From Ktedonobacter racemifer DSM 44963 (GTDB lineage Bacteria; Chloroflexota; Ktedonobacteria; Ktedonobacterales; Ktedonobacteraceae): a stretch of 64,000 bases of DNA. The stretch spans positions 1,922,001-1,986,000 of the forward strand of contig NZ_ADVG01000004.1 in the NCBI RefSeq assembly GCF_000178855.1, given 5' to 3'. Made by a program: the position numbers and the translations under genes. Below the pieces are notes generated by a model. The model ran no database searches and was not told the origin of the DNA. It saw nothing but the letters and a program-made list of their open reading frames with translations. Below, in pieces: positions 62,464-64,000 of this stretch (position 1 is the stretch's first letter; each line of letters starts with the position of its first letter).

Positions 62464-63363
62464 ATGGAACTGCGCCAATTAACCTATTTTTTGACTGCGG
62501 CCCAGACGCAGAATTTTCGCAAGGCGGCTGAATTATGCCTGGTGGCCCAGCCAGCGCTCAGTCGCCAGATCGCGGCCCTGGAGGAGGAGTTGGGCATCGC
62601 GCTCTTTCGCCGGGTGAAGCAGCGCGTGGTGCTTACGACCGCCGGGCAGGAGTTTGCCAGCTATGTCAAGAATGCCCTTGATACCTTACAGCAGGGGCAA
62701 TTTGCGATGTCGCGCTTGCAACAGGGCCAGAGTGGAACGCTGCTCATCGGGTGCAATGAATCGCTGGCAACGGCAGTCCTGCCCGAGGTCTTCGCGCGCT
62801 TTCGCGCCTCTTATCCCGATGTGCGCCTAAAAGTGAGCGTGAATCGTACTGACGAGGTGATCGCGCTGGTGGAGACGGGCGAGGTTGATGTAGGCCTGAT
62901 CTTTGATCCCGATGTGCGTTCAGAGATTGTTGTGTTACGCGAACTCTTTCGCCAGCAGCTCCAGGTACTGGTGGCCTCCTCGCATCCACTCGCGTACCTG
63001 GAGCCACACCAGGTCACCTTGCAGTGCATCCTGCAAGAACCGCTGATTTTATTGGATGAGTCAGCCAGGCTGCGCAAAGTGCTCGACCGCATCTTATTGC
63101 AGCGTGGCTTTAGCATCTCGCCCAGCGTGGAAATCAGCTCAGTGGAGGCGCTGAAAGAACTGGTGCGTCATGGGAGTGGAGTAACGCTGATCTCGCCCGC
63201 CCTCATGCGTTCCGCCCACCACGAGGGGCTAACCCTGCTCCCTATCGCCGATTTGCAGGAGGAGTTTATCTACGCGCTGGTCTACCGGCGTTTCGGCACC
63301 ATTCCTCTGCTAGCACGCCAGTTTATCGATATCGTGCTGCAAACCGAGGCGCCAGTAGAATAA
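62464..63363 (+). CDS. LysR family transcriptional regulator
   Basis: The 299 residues begin with the standard winged helix (MELRQLTYFLTAAQTQNF, AAELCLVAQPALSRQIAALE) and continue as a LysR substrate-binding domain from about residue 90. It is divergent from leuCD with a palindrome between, a classical arrangement for a regulator of the neighbouring operon. The co-inducer could be a leucine pathway intermediate, but this is inference. Confidence 0.93.
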   Translation: MELRQLTYFLTAAQTQNFRKAAELCLVAQPALSRQIAALEEELGIALFRRVKQRVVLTTAGQEFASYVKNALDTLQQGQFAMSRLQQGQSGTLLIGCNESLATAVLPEVFARFRASYPDVRLKVSVNRTDEVIALVETGEVDVGLIFDPDVRSEIVVLRELFRQQLQVLVASSHPLAYLEPHQVTLQCILQEPLILLDESARLRKVLDRILLQRGFSISPSVEISSVEALKELVRHGSGVTLISPALMRSAHHEGLTLLPIADLQEEFIYALVYRRFGTIPLLARQFIDIVLQTEAPVE

Positions 63364-63379
63364 CAGTCTTACCGACCCC

Positions 63380-63440
63380 GCGCTCGAAAGCCCCTCTGCA
63401 TCAGCCATGGGGATGAAGGGCGCGTTCCTTGTTGGAGAGG
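63380..63440. repeat. Left-end hairpin of the IS200/IS605 element at the right edge
   Basis: GCCCCTCTGCATCAGCCATG, followed by GGG, forms a hairpin. It leads into GGGCGCGTTCCTT, similar to 34986-35040. Confidence 0.5.
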
Positions 63441-63510
63441 GAAATGGGGGTAGCGTTTTTCAAGAACATATGTTCTTGGCAGAAGGTAGCTCTTCGTTTA
63501 TACTGTTTTC

Positions 63511-63935
63511 TATGGGCGAAACCTACAAAAGCAACCGGAACGTGTTCTCTAGTTGCCCTTCTCACGTGGTCTGGTGTCCGCGCATATCGGCGAAGGGGGC
63601 ATGTGCAAGGAATCGACGAACGACTCATGCACATGCCCCGTGAGGTCTGCCAGGAACATCAGGCAGAGATCGAAGAACTCGATGTGGTGCCTGAACAGGT
63701 CCATCTCGCAAGTGAGCGTCGATCCCCAATGTGGCATTCATCGTCTCATGAAGCTGGTCAAAGGTCGTTCTTCCCGCCTACTACGTCAAGAATTTCCTGT
63801 CTTGACGCGAACATTGCCAACCCTGTAGACCAAGAGGTATTGTGTTACCACCACGGGAGGAGCACCGCTTGCTGTTATCAAAGAGTGCATTGAGCAACAA
63901 AAGCATGTCGAAGAACGCATCAAACAAGCCGAAGA
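63511..63935 (+). pseudogene. tnpA: IS200/IS605 Y1 transposase (tnpA), decayed
   Basis: The frames MGETYKSNRNVFSSCPSHVV, GIDERLMHMPREVCQEHQAE and GIHRLMKLVKGRSSRLLRQE, plus a final APLAVIKECIEQQKHVE, align in order to a TnpA_REP/Y1 transposase. Two frameshifts (near 63580 and 63712) and a TAG in place of Trp (near 63826) break it. The catalytic HUH motif reads QVH and the nucleophile Tyr position reads Cys (IKECIEQQ). Both losses would abolish activity even without the frameshifts. Confidence 0.85.
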
Positions 63936-64000
63936 AAGAAGCGAAACCCCGAAAAACCTATCAATTTCGCATCTATCGTGCGACCCGTTTTGCTCCAAAC
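63905..64000 (+). CDS. tnpB: TnpB start (partial, cut by the right edge)
   Basis: From ATG 63905 a Lys-rich N-terminus (SNKPKKEAKPRK) leads to TYQFRIYRATRFAPN, the typical beginning of TnpB proteins. It overlaps the end of the decayed tnpA, as is common in IS605 elements. Only 32 codons are visible. Confidence 0.7.
   Translation, partial: MSKNASNKPKKEAKPRKTYQFRIYRATRFAPN

Overview
The window looks like chromosome from a Ktedonobacteria-type Chloroflexota bacterium. That is an inference from gene content: a 1080-residue MalT-like LuxR regulator with a WYAYR...KRYLGRT N-terminal domain, F420-dependent oxidoreductase families, many lipoproteins with Ser/Thr-rich linkers, T-box leaders, DUF5666, DUF2332 and DUF5679 proteins, and several decaying insertion sequences. 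No rRNA, tRNA or CRISPR array was found.

Layout. 1-4.2 kb: a solute-binding lipoprotein (cut by the left edge), a LacI regulator with a probable operator, and an MDR dehydrogenase, all on the minus strand. 4.2-8.8 kb: a gene-free stretch with inverted repeats, then a promoter, an isoleucine T-box leader and a type-2 ileS. 9.0-13.7 kb: a DUF5666 lipoprotein followed by a MacA/MacB-like export system. 13.7-17.6 kb: PadR regulator with a frameshifted partner gene, a class A beta-lactamase-like lipoprotein, and a two-domain GNAT. 17.7-22.0 kb: a nested mobile-element locus, in which a DUF5946-like gene is split by an ISAs1 element that is itself split by a group II intron encoding an RT-HNH protein. 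22.2-28.4 kb: an Ada-type DNA repair protein, a lipoprotein, a proline T-box leader with proB-proA-proC, and a small zinc-ribbon protein. 28.4-34.9 kb: a DHA2 efflux pump, two tandem PHB-depolymerase-like esterases, an orphan structured transcript with its own promoter, short ORF and terminator, and a methyltransferase.

35-43.3 kb is a mosaic: a tnpB-only element, a membrane protein, an HxlR regulator followed by a deleted tetR copy, an F420-type oxidoreductase whose 3' end is replaced by an IS607 element, a LysE fragment, a DinB-like protein, then a second copy of the HxlR-tail/tetR segment with an intact tetR and a PPOX/F420 oxidoreductase. 43.3-46 kb: an ABC-2 exporter pair and a methyltransferase. 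46-50.9 kb: the large LuxR regulator and a multi-pass membrane protein. 50.9-60.2 kb: a membrane-anchored XRE-type regulator divergent from a frameshifted WD40 lipoprotein, a transglutaminase-like protein, an ADP-ribosylglycohydrolase-like protein with a C-terminal extension, a Ycf48-like lipoprotein, a GNAT and a DUF2332 protein. 60.2-63.4 kb: leuC-leuD divergent from a LysR regulator with a palindrome between them. The right edge holds a decayed IS200/IS605 tnpA and the start of its tnpB.

Two amino-acid circuits are readable from sequence: charged tRNA-Ile sensing for ileS and tRNA-Pro sensing for proBAC. Many genes end in long perfect inverted repeats, mostly without a U-tract. The best candidates for something undescribed are the orphan structured RNA at 33.9-34.2 kb and the XRE-TM-LamG regulator paired with a WD40 lipoprotein at 51-53 kb.
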